From NCBI GenBank assembly GCA_016806645.1, contig JACSYO010001808.1, forward strand, positions 1,247,501-1,311,500: a stretch of DNA of 64,000 bases. Reading direction: 5' to 3'. The position numbers were made by a program, and so were the translations under genes. Origin of the DNA: Ophiodon elongatus (lineage: Eukaryota > Chordata > Actinopteri > Perciformes > Hexagrammidae). The notes beneath the pieces are model-generated. The model ran no database searches. It was given only the letters and a program-made list of their open reading frames with translations, and was not told where the DNA came from. Of this stretch, positions 1 through 11,890 are shown in pieces (within the stretch, counting starts at the first letter, position 1; the number at the start of each line of letters is the position of its first letter).

Positions 1-1005
1 TTATGACACATTCTGGATGCATCAGTGTGTTGATCTCATTTCTTTCCAAATTATAGATTTGTTCCTAGTTTTCAGACGCATTCATCACAAATTTACCAAA
101 ATAAGCAACTTGTTTTCTAAAAGCAATGTTGACATGAAAAGACTTTTCATGAGCTTAACTCTTCTTTACGTCCACTTTTAGAGACACTCAATGACGAACT
201 TCAACTTCTTAAAGCAACTAAACATTTCTCTGTGGTATAATCATAAATGTTGACTGGATTTTAATCTTTTTCAAGAAAAGAAACCGTGGGAAGATTTATT
301 CTTTGTATTTTAGCGGCACTGAATGAAGGTATATGTATATATATCCTTTTGGTGATTTAAATGGCAGATATAATAATGCACATTTTCATGCATCTAGTTT
401 GACTTTCCTTACATTTTAGTTCATCTACCAGGCCTCTTAAAGGCTTTATAAACACTATGTGCAGAATACTTTCTGGCCTTTAGAATTAAAAAAATATATT
501 GTAGTAGTTTTGAATGTTTTGAAATGTGCTTAAAATGATGCACAAAATATCTAAAATATTGAGTGTGGTTTAGAATATTTCACTCATTATAAATATATCA
601 TAAGCTTCAATAAAGAGCTATATATTATTTACATAATGCCGTCAGAAAGTGTGAAATACAATTATTTAAACAACCTTAAAGCTCCTTAAGGGTGAATAAT
701 GGAGGGAGCTGTGAGATAATAGCAGTTTACACAGTTTGGACAGTAAACTCGACATATGCAGATTTCCAAACACCTGTCACTCAGACCTCCCACCTGCTGG
801 GACTTTGTGATATTCTTAGTGTCTTCAGGCATTGTGAGAGCCTAATTGCTGCCTTCGTAGGTGTAACTTGAGGGGAGCGGTGCGTTTGAGAGAGGTGGGC
901 TTGGTGGGCGGTGTCTCTGTCAAACGGACAGGTTTTTATGTGACACGAGCTCCGCCTCCGCCCGCGGTTTAACACAGGAAGTTTGATCAGCTTTTTGTCA
1001 CAGCA
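1..1005. other. AT-rich intergenic or intronic spacer
   Basis: The first 700 bases are strongly AT-rich with short A and T runs and no reading frame of note; GC rises from about position 780. I see no exon, RNA gene or recognisable mobile element. The only frame is a 64-codon minus-strand one at 781-975 with no domain signature. Confidence 0.6.
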
Positions 1006-1009
1006 TCAA

Positions 1010-1042
1010 GGGGGGGCGGGCGGGTAAGGTGGGGAGTGGTGG
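1010..1042 (+). repeat. G-rich tract with G-quadruplex potential
   Basis: Four G-runs of 7, 3, 3 and 4 bases are separated by loops of 1, 1 and 6 bases on the plus strand, which satisfies the usual quadruplex pattern. It sits just upstream of the block at 1071-1260. Confidence 0.6.
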
Positions 1043-1070
1043 CAAATTATAGAAGTGTCACCCCTCTCCA

Positions 1071-1260
1071 GTCGCTGTTCATTCAGGAGCGATCCTCAAT
1101 TTGAGCGGTCGGGGCACATTTTCATGCAAATAACGGCGTCGCAATTTTTTCCCTAATAGCTTCTTACAAATGATGTGCCATTACAAGGAGGTTTATTTAA
1201 ACAAATTTAATACGTCTTTAATCAACCCTCGCCGAGCGCCTTTCAAAAGGTCACACGCCA
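1071..1260. promoter_or_regulatory. Candidate conserved non-coding element with octamer
   Basis: This is complex, repeat-free sequence between two GC-rich low-complexity stretches. It contains a perfect POU octamer ATGCAAAT at 1124-1131, plus several TAAT cores and short A/T runs typical of vertebrate enhancer-type elements. No open coding frame with splice signals fits it. Conservation is inferred from texture only. Confidence 0.35.
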
Positions 1261-1482
1261 CATCAGGACAGGCTCGATATAACCCCCCACCCCCCCACCC
1301 CTCACATCACAGTATTAGCTCAAGGATGGAGGGGAGGAGGAGGACAAGAGGGGCGGGGGGGAAAGAGAATTATTTCACGGACAACTCATTTTAAGCAAAT
1401 CTTTATTTACATTTTTATTCAGTTATTAAATTTTATTTCATCGCGCGACAGAAAGGGCGGGGGCCTCCCTCCTTTCACCTCC
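1261..1482. other. C-rich then G-rich low-complexity stretch
   Basis: C-runs at about 1281-1302 are followed by a purine-rich G tract at about 1325-1370 and then AT-rich sequence. No gene is visible. Confidence 0.5.
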
Positions 1483-1529
1483 GCGCGCGCACACACACAC
1501 ACGCACGCACACACACACACACACACACT
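1483..1529 (+). repeat. Compound CG/CA microsatellite
   Basis: A short alternating CG stretch runs into an interrupted (CA)n array with two CG interruptions. This alternating purine-pyrimidine DNA has Z-DNA potential. Confidence 0.9.
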
Positions 1530-1840
1530 CATTTGCTTATGAAGTCATCTAATCTGAGAGCAGGAGGGCGTGCATGAGCCTTTAGTGTCACGTCTGACAC
1601 GGCAGGGCCCTTGATCTTTTGTGTGCGGAGAGATGAAAACGAAGGCGTGTGCTGCACTTATACGGCTCACAATAAATGTATGGAGAAGCCATTTCACATC
1701 GTTTACAGGTAGTATAAAAGAATTACTAAACATAACAGTCTAGCTGCTCTCAGTTTAATGCAGCTCACAAAACAATGCATGGGAAATACTGACGAGCTGT
1801 GTTTGAACCTGAGCATTACTGCATATTAAACGTGTCTGGT

Positions 1841-1900
1841 TTTATCTTTTTTTTACCAGGTAAAAGTCTCATTGGGATAAAAATCTCTCCCACTAAGAAA
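1841..1900. mobile_element. Possible retrotransposon tail remnant
   Basis: A T-run followed by a TTACCAGGTAAAAGTCTCAT-like stretch and a repeated AAAATCTC word resembles an interspersed motif I associate with fish and other vertebrate SINE/LINE 3' ends. The remnant is short and diverged, so the family is not assigned. Confidence 0.3.
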
Positions 1901-2329
1901 ACTGTCCGAACGAACTATTCTGCATGCAGGTATTTAAAAAAAAAAAACACATTCAAATAGATTTGAAACAAAAACATGTCGAGTTTTAATTTTCAGATCT
2001 CAGCGATGGATTTAAATAAATTAAAAGTCTAACCTTTGACAATATGAAGTCCTTCATGGTGGAAGGAGAGAAACCTTTTTGTCAGCACCGTTATACAAAA
2101 AGTAAATAAAACTTTTCAAGCCACTTTGTCAAAGCAGATAATTGCGATTGACTTCCAGTGGTTGTTAAATGTTGTCGTCTGCTCTGAACTACACGCGGGG
2201 CTGTCGTTGGGAATGACACATACTTAACAGATCCCACTGAATCACTTGTCCTTGTACTCTCGCGTTCTCGTCACTCCTGTTCTGTTGTTTCATTACCGCT
2301 GCCACACGCGCGACCCCGACCAAAGTCAA
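1901..2329. other. Spacer, nothing recognised
   Basis: AT-rich to mixed sequence with an A10 run near 1937. No frame, RNA or repeat family stands out. Confidence 0.5.
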
Positions 2330-2560
2330 TAAACAAACCCATTTAAATATGTACGGCAGCCAGAGCCGACACCGTGCTCCTCAGATGGAGATATTTCAAT
2401 ATGCAAGATTGGGAGTGTGTGATATTACCTCGGCGTTATGTGCTGTGACCCAGAAGGTGAACGCTGCCTCTCTGCTCCACCCCCACTGCACTTTGCATAT
2501 ATGCAGGCTCAGAGCTATGCTGCATGTGTATTTAACATGCCAGTAAAATATTTACCCTCC
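2330..2560. promoter_or_regulatory. Candidate conserved non-coding element
   Basis: Complex sequence with ATTTAAAT, a TATGCA word and paired CAGA/CAGC words. Two overlapping short frames (65 and 92 codons) cross it on the plus strand, but neither shows a domain or a consistent splice structure, so a regulatory reading is preferred. Confidence 0.25.
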
Positions 2561-3039
2561 TTACCGCACAAATGCCAAATCCTCTCTGCACGCGGCTTGT
2601 TAACCCGAAGGGGGCTCTGTATGTTTTCACCAATGTATGCTTTATTTAACTGTTCACAGAACGCTGTGCATTTTACAGTTGGTAAGGAGTCACTCGTGTG
2701 GAGACGTGTTCTCTGACGGCATCTGAGTCGTCAATGCTCTATTGAAAGGCAAGTGTAAAGATCCATCTCTCTTTATAATAGCGAGGGTATTATAGCCTTA
2801 TACAAACTCAAAATACTTAAAGCCCACATAGCTGTTTTGGGGATAAAGTTATTCAGGGGACTCTGTGTGTCGGATCACAGCAGCTGTGCTGAGCAGAGCG
2901 TCTTAATTTTTTGGGGGGGTTAACCCTTTCCACGCTAATGCCTTTTTCTCAGGGTGGCATTTACACAAAATGAATTGCTTGCTTAGACACAGCTAACTAA
3001 ATAAAAGACAGCGGGGGCTGATACTATGAAAAATGGATT
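2561..3039. other. Spacer, nothing recognised
   Basis: Mixed-composition DNA with a G7 run near 2915. No supported gene or mobile element. Confidence 0.5.
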
Positions 3040-3460
3040 TTCATTACTGTTTCATTGATTCTAGTAAATAAGGGCCCCGGGCCTGCACCGCAAAGGCTGC
3101 AAAACGGTAATAATTTAATCTAAGGTGACACAGACCAAAATGTATGTGGACAAAAAAATCATCCCTGAATATTAAACAAGGGCCCCGAGACAAGAGGGAG
3201 GAGGGGGGAGAAAGTGTTTGCGGGCGCATTTAAATGTATGCAGATTGCCGTCCAACCTATTTAAAAACAAGAATTAGGTATTCCTGTCATAAATCACGTT
3301 TGCCGCTATGGATATGCCTTGTTATGCCGGTGTTTAACGGAAACCTGAAAGGTTAAAGTACTTGGTGCATTAAATTGTACAAGGATAATTAATACTTTTC
3401 TCCTGGCTATTTATAAAATATGGAAAATAGAGTCAGCTGAACTGTGACAGCACACTCGTT
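3040..3460. promoter_or_regulatory. Candidate conserved non-coding element with TAATTA, CAGCTG and TGACAG
   Basis: The segment carries a homeodomain core TAATTA at 3386-3391, a CAGCTG E-box at 3434-3439 and a TGACAG MEIS-type word at 3445-3450, set in complex repeat-free sequence. The 61-codon minus-strand frame at 3044-3229 has no recognisable domain. The combination fits a developmental enhancer, but conservation and activity are not shown by the sequence alone. Confidence 0.4.
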
Positions 3461-3640
3461 TGAGAAGGAAGACAAAATAAAAAGGAAATGAACACATTCA
3501 GGCACATTACACACAGGATATCACAGCATTAAAGAACAAAATACCTTCTGGGCTCCTAGGGGCCTCTTTTTTTTATGTTTATGTTGTTATAAACAGGTGA
3601 AACGAAAGAATATTACAATTGGGACACGTTTGTTTCACTT

Positions 3641-4345
3641 GTAGACGTCTCAATTGACTTTTAGTGCAGCTCGATGCCTGCTCGGCCCCGAGGGCGGCAG
3701 CAACCTGACCAAGTGATCTCTGTTTGTTAAGGAGGTTGCAGCCTCCGGCTAAACTGCTCCCTTACTGCACTGATGGGTGTTTTCCTTGTGTTAGCGTGCA
3801 GTGTCACTAATTAGTGCTTGTTAGCAGTAAACTAGTGCAGACTCCCTAATTTGACAAGTCTATTCCAGAGGTGTTGACCTCTCACTCACACCGGTGGCGG
3901 CTCCGTCAAACCTGGCACCTCGGGGAGCGACGTGTCACGTCTACCTGGCTCTGTCGCACCTTTCCTAACACGCTGTCGAGGCTCGGCTCATCCTGGAGTG
4001 TCAGAGTGACTGTCTCGGTGCCTCGGAGTGTATCATGCGGCCACTTTAAAGAGCCAACGTGTGAATGCAAACGTTGGCCGCGTGGTTGTTATGTAAAATA
4101 ACAAAGCAAAAGAAACAGCGGGTCATTCGGCGAGCGCCGGCCCTCCGTGTGAGCTGAAGGCGTCTTGACAAGTGTCCGGGCCCATTACGCTGTGTTAGTC
4201 TATCCCCGACTCGTGCTCCAGTGGTTATTATGTGCGCCTTTAACATGCGCCGAGACGATCATGTCAAGCCGAGGAGATAATAGCCTCAACATACAAAAGC
4301 ACAACATCTGGAGCGAGAGGGAGGATTGTGCTGAGCCGTAGTGAA
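3641..4345. promoter_or_regulatory. Candidate conserved non-coding cluster
   Basis: Two or three complex blocks (about 3641-3880, 3890-4100 and 4105-4345) lie together and contain CpG dinucleotides retained outside any obvious promoter, TTAGTG words and TAAT cores. Short frames at 3871-4101 (plus) and 4046-4246 (minus) lack splice context and domains. I read this as a compound regulatory block. Confidence 0.35.
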
Positions 4346-4949
4346 GGTCCAGCTAATCTAAAGGTAGAAGTGTAATAACCTTGATTATGTAGGTTGCATG
4401 CTCGCTGCACAATTGTCTAAGTTTCCACTTCCTTCCGCTCCACATCCTTCCATCTGACTCGCCTTGCTGAAGGTGTTCAGGTTTCACTGGAAGAGTCCCG
4501 TAAATCCTTCCGTCCTTACAGTCTGTGCCTACGTTACGATAACACCACCGCTTCCTTTGCTGGCCATGCATGCAGGGATTTTGCACACTTCCCCTAACCC
4601 GGTGCGCTGCTTAGTCACTAGTCGACCTCTTTAACTGCGTTCGTTGTGGCACAGGAGGGAAAAGAGAGGAATCGTTAAACTGATGACGCCACCGCACTCT
4701 GAGCAATGTTTCAGTGAACCGTCAAAGCCGCTCAGATCTGTCCCTGTTCACTCCCTCGCCGCAACCACCGCTGACCTTTTCCGCATTCGCCGGCATCTGA
4801 GCGCCAGCCTTTGTCCGTATCATTCTGATTAGGCTGATTCGTTACCGGAACGCCATGTTTAGAGTGACACTGATTCCTCTGGATCTGAGTGAAAGGGACC
4901 AAATAGTATTGGCTGATAAAAACTGATACATATGCATTCATGCATATAG

Positions 4950-4950
<1 letters not shown>
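4346..4950. other. Spacer ending in a small palindrome
   Basis: No gene is supported. Immediately before the CA array lies a palindrome of two 7-base arms (TATGCAT, ATGCATA) separated by two bases at 4931-4946. Confidence 0.5.

Positions 4951-4982
<32 letters not shown>
4951..4982 (+). repeat. (CA)16 microsatellite
   Basis: Perfect CA dinucleotide array of about 32 bp. Confidence 0.97.
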
Positions 4983-4984
<2 letters not shown>

Positions 4985-5716
4985 GTGCACACATCTACTG
5001 TACAGAGTTATGGTAGGACTGGGAATTTAATGTCCGTCAACCTGCACAGGTGTTTTCACTTATTGCCCCCAGACAGAGCTCTCTGAAGGCTCCATTACTT
5101 TCTTGTCTGGACTTCATCTCGGTTATCGCTGCGTGGAGATTGGTCACGTAATCTTCTCATGTAAATGATGTCAAAACAGTAGAGTCAATTTCTTTGTCTT
5201 TGTGAGCACACTGGCACTCAGGAGATCGTTTCATATTCAGGTCACTCCTTCTGTGGGTAAAGTATGTTCCTGAAGTTAATAAAATATTTGCCATTTGCTT
5301 GCAACAATTAGCACAAGATAAACATAAGCCAAATTGTTCTTGTTTCTGCTAATGGAGCTAGCCTCTGGCCATGCTATAATTATTCCTATTAACAAATTAA
5401 GTCGTTACCTTGCCTCCTTCCTCTTTTTTTTCATCGAGCGGTGGAAATGACTTGAAAATGAACACAGGGACGCAGTTGATTTGTCTGTAAAGCTTCCGGT
5501 GTCCTGACAGAGGATTTATAAATGACCGACTTTATCAAACTGCAGGCTGCACACTCTCCATTTAGATATTACAGAGAGTCAAGAGATGTATTCACAAAAC
5601 GGCACGTATACTTCATGTTTTCATGTTCATGACTCTCCTTTTTTTTTTTACACTTTACACTTACAGAACCTGAGCTGCTTTTTAGTCTTTGAGGAAATAA
5701 TGTGTTTTACTTTGTG
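4983..5716. other. Spacer with a small regulatory-like block
   Basis: Mostly nondescript sequence. Positions about 5340-5420 are more complex, with a GCTAGC word and TAAT cores, and could be a minor regulatory element. A T10 run lies near 5640. Confidence 0.4.
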
Positions 5717-5742
5717 AAAGCCTGCAGGCTTTACAGGCCTGT
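5717..5742. repeat. Two abutting perfect palindromes
   Basis: A 16-bp perfect palindrome AAAGCCTGCAGGCTTT at 5717-5732 is directly followed by a 10-bp palindrome ACAGGCCTGT at 5733-5742. No mobile element boundary is evident around them. Confidence 0.85.
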
Positions 5743-6959
5743 GGTTTGCTGCCTTCTTATTGTTACAAGATTAGATGAAGCAAAAACTTGTTTATTGTTA
5801 TACAAAGCATCAGAACCTGAATCCAGTCTTTGCAAAGCTATTCCACTTAGGTAAACGTATATAGCAAAGACATCAGAACATCGTGTTCAGTATTTTAAGA
5901 CCACCAAAGTTCATGACTGAGTCTAAACATGTTCTGTGTGTGTTGTCCGACATCTCTTTAACCGTAGTGGTCCTGCTAGAGACAGAGCTATGAGAACAGA
6001 GCCCCCCAAACATAGAACACGGAGTCCAATGTGGATTCTAATTTCTTCGTGGTTTGTGGTGTAATTGCATGAGGAAGGAGCCCAAACTCCCTCCCAGGCC
6101 CCAGGTATCCTCTTATGTTACAACCGATGGGAAGTCTACCAACCACAAGCCTTGTATTGGGCAACTTCAGAGCGTACAATGGGACATCGCACCTTCCTCA
6201 AAACGGTTGTGTCTATTCAAAGCTGTGGTGGAAACACCTTTTCTTGATTTACATGACATATTCAGTACTTTTTCACACAAAGGCTCAGCTTCCCCATTTC
6301 TAAATGTGGTAGACATTAAATAAGAGGTACCCCTCAACGTGTGCCCTCATGCATGTTGAGCACATATTATGATTTAGTGAGCATTCAGTGTTGTGTCGCT
6401 TTACAGCCAGATATGGAATCACAATTTTACATCTCGGTTATTGAAATTTATTTTTTACACAGCTCTGACAACTCTCTTTGCAGATCTTAAGTTAATAATT
6501 AAGAGCGGTGTTCCCTCTTAAAATGGGTTTCATATAGGCTCACACTAATTCACATCATGATATTGTTCATCTAACTCGACCCTTTGGGCCTTTCATGTTT
6601 AGCGATACATGAGCACAAGTGTCCGGTTTCTATAAAATAATAATCACTGACGGTATATGCTCTTGGAGAGCATGACACTGCCTGGGGTTGTTCTCCCTCT
6701 GCAGCACACTTACTGTATATTGATTTACTTAGGTCCTCCTCGCGCCACACATCAACGTGAGAATCACCGAAGCTTGAGCTCCTGATTAAGAGTTTTATGA
6801 GAAGCTTCCTCGTGACTCCACTGTGTGAGGGGCTCAAGGATCTGGGGCAACGTCGACGTGGTCCAAAAAAATAAAAGACACTGTGCTTTTTCATCCGCGA
6901 TGAAATTTTAAAAGTAATTTCTCATGTACATATTAAACTTGCTTCAGCAAATGCAGTCT
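5743..6959. other. Spacer, nothing recognised
   Basis: Mixed sequence. Several overlapping 60 to 107 codon frames occur on both strands at 5988-6323 and 6571-6894, which is what chance gives in moderately GC-rich DNA. None has a recognisable domain or flanking splice signals that agree in phase. Confidence 0.5.
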
Positions 6960-7190
6960 TCTTCACGATGCCACTACTGGCTAATGATTAATTGACTTGC
7001 CCCTTGTCTGCAAAAGAGTCGGTTTGTCTGTCGTCTGAATGTGTGCTCTAATTGATGATTGGCAGCTGAAGGATTCAACATAGAATATGTGATTACAATG
7101 AAAAAGAGGGTAAACAGCGCAGCAGTGTCTTGACATACAAAAACCAGGAGAAGTGGTGATTGGAGATGGTACAAATTTGTAGAAACTGGT
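6960..7190. promoter_or_regulatory. Candidate conserved non-coding element with homeodomain cluster
   Basis: A compound homeodomain/POU-like stretch TAATGATTAATTGA lies at 6982-6995, followed by TAATTGAT and a CAGCTG E-box within 80 bp. The sequence is complex and repeat-free. Function and conservation are inferred. Confidence 0.4.
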
Positions 7191-8133
7191 CCTGATTGAT
7201 AGATGTTAAAAAATACCAGAATTTATTTTTTTCAAAATTTGTTGATTGGATTTTCAACATTTCCAAAGGTCCAGATAGTTACTTTTCTAGTATTAGTATA
7301 GAGTCAAGAATAACAAACATCAAGATTGTATATAAATACTAAACAATACAGTAGAAATAGACGTCACGAACAAGACAAAACACCAAACAAATACATACAT
7401 GTTTGTCACCCAGTAATAATCAAAGATAAACAAAAAAAAACTTACAAAATATATATATATTCACATAATATGGTTATTCCAGAGAAGCAGCAAACACCAA
7501 CCTCTTAGCATGTGCAAAAAAAAAGCTCCACTCATTTTATTGAATTTGGCTTATTATTCAATTAATAGCACTTTGACAAAGTAAAAAACATCTTTGACCC
7601 ATGAGGAACGGGAGGAGGGGGAATCAGTAACATGGTGGCTGAAATAAAAGAAATGGAGTAGTAAGATTAAGGATCTCCACCGTTATAGTTCCACTGCATT
7701 GACTAAGGTTAGTGTCACATTTGATGCCGTTGGATGACCTGACTCTCGTTGGGAAGTCTCCCAAACGCTCACACACTCCGGTGCAGCTCGGCCAGCCTTT
7801 CCAGCTGCTCTGGCAGAACGCTGGCCATCATTTGGAAGAGCCACGCTGACTCTAGCTGGCTTGAGAATTAGCAGAAGGGGTTGGTGAACTCTGGGAATGG
7901 GCGGTTAGCGTTGGGAAAGGTGAGCTCGCTGCGCTGCTTGTGAAGGGAACAGCTTTATGGGTTTAGTGGCCGTTAGCTGACTTTTCACGTTGTTTGTTTC
8001 AAACAAAGTGTGTTGGTTGGTGGACTGTGTCATTATCTAGGAGGTTGTTAGGATCACATGCCCGTTTAGGTGTGGCATCCTGACATCCATACCAGTTATT
8101 TTAACTGAAGCTAAGTATGGTTTGCAATCTCTT
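7191..8133. other. AT-rich spacer
   Basis: A-rich runs, a short (AT)n stretch at about 7450-7460 and nondescript sequence. No gene supported. Confidence 0.55.
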
Positions 8134-8336
8134 GTGTTCACACCAGTCAGAACACATGAAGAAACATTTCGGTGCGTGTGTCCTCTCACCCTTAATCCTG
8201 TTGTTTCAGATTGTTTTCACTCTAAACAAACCCCACTGCGATTCGATATGTTCAGGTGTCTCGGTGCTGCCGTGTTCTTGTTACCACCTGGCCAAACAAA
8301 CGGACCCAAGCTGAAAGCATGCTTTGGTGTGAACAC
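8134..8336. mobile_element. MITE-like element with perfect 12-bp terminal inverted repeats
   Basis: GTGTTCACACCA at 8134-8145 is the exact reverse complement of TGGTGTGAACAC at 8325-8336, bounding a 203-bp segment with no long reading frame. This size and layout suit a non-autonomous DNA transposon. The bordering words resemble interspersed fish repeats I know only in general terms. I see no clean target-site duplication, so the true ends may lie a few bases further out. Overlapping frames of 65 and 93 codons are not thought to be real. Confidence 0.5.
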
Positions 8337-8607
8337 GCCCCGAGTGGTACGCGTGTATCTTTCTACTGATATTACAATGACGGAGTGGACTGCAGATGCA
8401 TAAAACCTGGCTCCAGTCCCACGTTAACATTGCCTGTCTGCTGATAGATTGTCTCTGGCTGCATGTGCGATGCGTTATCAAGCCTCCCGCCGTTGGTGGA
8501 AAGACACCTGCGTGATTGATGCTCGCTATTTAGCAGCGGGAAAGAACAAGTGCACCTCCGCTCCAGGGAGCGTTCGCCAGCACCTTGTACCGGACAGCTG
8601 TGGGTGG

Positions 8608-8771
8608 CTAGAGGGAGACGGGGGGAGTAAGTGAGGAACAGAGAGGGAAAGGGTCAGGAGAAGGGCAGAACAAAAGAGAAAAGGTAAAATATCGAGGGAG
8701 ACGGAAGAGAGCGAGAGAGATAAACGTAAAGAGGAAAACTCCGATGACATGAAAGAGAGGAAAAAGTGGAT
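8608..8771 (+). repeat. Purine-rich low-complexity tract
   Basis: About 160 bp that is overwhelmingly A and G, with the word GAGGGAGACGG occurring twice (near 8611 and 8694) and many AGAG words. The minus-strand frames through it (87 and 81 codons) read as Ser/Leu/Phe-rich low complexity and are not genes. Confidence 0.8.
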
Positions 8772-11700
8772 GTGTGAGAAAATAAGCAAGCGACCTACAT
8801 CTGTTACTCATTATCCTCCTGGCCCCCTCTCTGGTAATCGCTCCATCTGACATAACTCACAGCAGACCTCACTTTGACTACAGATGGGCGTCGATAGGAG
8901 GAGGGGGGTAAAAGTTATTCAAGGCAAAGATGCGAGAGGTACGACTGATCTCTCTCCCACTAAACAGAGAAATAGGAAGCAGAAAATCTCCTCTGCCTTT
9001 GAAGTATTGTTCCATTAAAAGGACTTTTTTTTTTCTGTCCCAATGTTGGACAGCTTTCCCATCAGTGATAATTACGTTGTACTCACCAAGTTAATTGCTA
9101 AGATCTGGCATTGCCGCAACATTGCTAAACACAAGTGTGACTGGGCAGGAAACGGAATCAGACAGATGATCAGACAGGTTGTAAATAAACCCCCGGGTCG
9201 GCCAACTTTATTAAGAAGAGAGAAAAAGAGCAGTTTCAGAGAGGGGTTATTACAAATGGAGTATTACTACTTAAGTTTTCCCTCCAAATAAAGTGGTTTA
9301 GAAATCCTGGTTAAACTTCTGGTTTGTTAACATCGCATCATGTGATTTCTCTCCTGAGATATCTCATTACTTTGGTACTGTGTTGTCAAACAACAAAACT
9401 AAGACCACAGTTGTAACTAACTGGAGTTCTCCTTCAAGCAAGGCTTTGCAACAACACTACTCCGTGGTCGACCTCGACCTCTGACACCGCTTTGAGGTGG
9501 AGGCTGCAAAACAATTATAAACTCCCTCAAAAGAAGGGGGTCCCAAGAAATAAGAAATTACATGTATGCAAATGAGAAAGGGGAGGCAAAGAGTATGTTA
9601 TTATAATCAGATTCTCCTCAGTATCATCAGGTCATTGAATTCTTGAGGATGTTCAGAGGCTGTTGAAGCCTCTGCCTGCACTTCATCATGATGTCTTGAA
9701 ACGCGATCCGTCGTCGCCGCGAGGAGCCCCCGGGGGCCGGCGGCCCACTTGTCGTCTCGGGAAGGTCAGGCCCCTATTGTGCTCCTCGATGGTCAAGTGC
9801 TCTTTTTTAATCACCAAGCTGCTCTTGCTCAGAGTTTTGCAATCATATAGACGGTGCTGTTGTCAGAGCGGCTGACTGAGCATGCAAGCTGGTCTTTGTG
9901 TCATTACATTGCTGACACTGTGGAGGCAGGTGTAGCAGGTTAGTGCAGCCTTCAGCACCTGCGTCTTTCTGCCGTTTGCACCAAAATATCTCATCTTTCC
10001 CAACTTATAAGATACATTTATATTTATCAGCCTTCATTGGAGCCGGAATGTGCTTTAAATGCTTCGTTCTGCAGCATTTCTTAAGGTTGTGTGTCTTCTT
10101 ACGGAGGAAAAGCACATCTTAAATTCAACAAGCGTGCAATGAAACGGGTGCTGTGTGTGATGGCTTCAAATATAAATGATGGAGGAAAGGAAGGTGCTAC
10201 TTTGATCAAGGAAGCTCAAGTTTCTTGATCCTGCTTGTGATCTAGCTTATTAGTCTCTTCTGAGAAGCTAAAGTCAGCTAAACGCCTCAAATATACTTTG
10301 TGTATTCACTTTTTGTTGCTGGAACTGAGAAGCAAAGGCACCAATTAAGATCAGTGAGTTTCTTTTGTCATGTGTTTCTTTTTGTATTCAGAAGGGTACA
10401 GTCTCTTTTAAAACTTTAGCTTCTAACATCCTGGCTTTTTCAACTCTTGTGAAAGAATACAAAGGCCGTTTCCTGCATTTGTATGATTCAACAATTAGTG
10501 GTTCACACACAGAGATACAGAGATACACCGATACACGTCCACTCGGGATGATTGGCCCACCTACGCACAGATATATTACGTTTCTTAGTCTTGGGTGATT
10601 TCTGGCTCTCATCTTTGCAAATGTCTGTAACTGGTTTGTACCCCCGGTCCCGGCCTTGCGAGATAGTCCAGGACTGAGTGAGCACAGCTTCTAGAGGTGT
10701 ATTGTGAAGCGGTTGCCAGCGGGTAAAGGGATCAGGCAGCTATTTAACGGAGTTGGAGAAAGGACTCCAGCAAAGACACCTCACAGCTGTAAAAACACAC
10801 TGAGACACACTCTCACACCAAGACAAGCAGGAGACTTGGGATGGCGGCTCCAGGTGACTGCACACCTTGACTTCCATTTATCAAAATCCTGTTTACACTG
10901 GCTGACAAGACGGAGCCGCAGAGGAATCGACTTCCCTGGAAAGATGGATGCGGCACGCTCCACAGCTGTGGGAACAGCCTGGCAGCTGTGGCCAGAGGTG
11001 ATTCCCAAAGATTTGAAGGGGAATTGTTGATTCACTGAGGTGGCAATCTGGCATGATGTGTTTGTTGGGAAAGAAATACTGCGGATTAGAGAAATGCGAC
11101 TGCGTGTGGACATTATAGGTGCAGATTGGAGGGAAGCTTCCCCTTTTTTAAGCTTTAATTAAACGTTTTGCTGAGTGTGCAGAATACACGGCTCCATACT
11201 CGCACCTGGGAGCTGTCCATTTTAATAAAAGTCCACATATTTTGCCAGCTAGGAAAACAGAAAGTGAATGAGTAATGCCCACCACAGCGTGGTTCAGATG
11301 CCCTCAGGCAAGGTACCAAACTTCAGTTTGGCTGCTCCGAGTGACCTTTCAGAAGAAAACGTTTGTTGTACTGGGCAGCACTTTGAGTGTGAAGTCATAT
11401 ATTATTAAAAGTAGAGAAGGTCACCTCAGACAAATTAAGTTAAATGCGTAATTTAAAGTAAATAACACATGTTTTAGTATTCGTCAGTTATGAAATGGCG
11501 ACCGTCAACCTGTGATGGTGTCGAGCCCGTTTCTGTCCCCGAGGCTCTGGATGTCTTCAGATTAGACTTCACTACCTAACATAACATAACAAACATAAGC
11601 CTGATGTTTACAGTAATCTATACTGGAATATACCTTGCCGTTTGGTAATTTGAGTAATCTCATTCATTTATTATTATGTAACATATAACACAAATTTGAA

Positions 11701-11824
11701 ATAACTTTGAAATGTTATTTTTACACAGGGATCATTTTTTTAAACGCATCATCTAATTTCATGCTTTAGTGGTCTCAATTAAATTTGCACAAACCAGTTG
11801 ACATACAGTAACCTCAGAGCTTTC
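8772..11824. other. Long spacer without supported genes
   Basis: Mixed sequence. The part around 9050-9140 (TAATTA-like cores, AAGTTAATTGC) may be a small regulatory block. The 108-codon plus and 110-codon minus frames at 10704-11113 overlap each other on opposite strands, lack domains and look like chance. No RNA gene or mobile element is recognised. Confidence 0.5.
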
Positions 11825-11890
11825 AGGGCCCCCGGTCTTCGGGGGCCCCGGGGCAGTTGCCCGATTGGCCCGGTTGGTAATCCAGCCTTG
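11825..11890 (-). mobile_element. Probable hAT-type DNA transposon end
   Basis: Read on the minus strand the segment starts CAAGGCTGGATTACC, close to the CAGGGCCGGATTA-type terminal repeat of some animal hAT elements, and continues into a GGGCAACTGCCC and G/C-run stretch seen in such ends. It contains a perfect 9-bp stem (11826-11834 with 11840-11848) and a 5-base loop. No partner terminus is visible, so this is a solo end or truncated copy. Family assignment is from memory. Confidence 0.4.
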
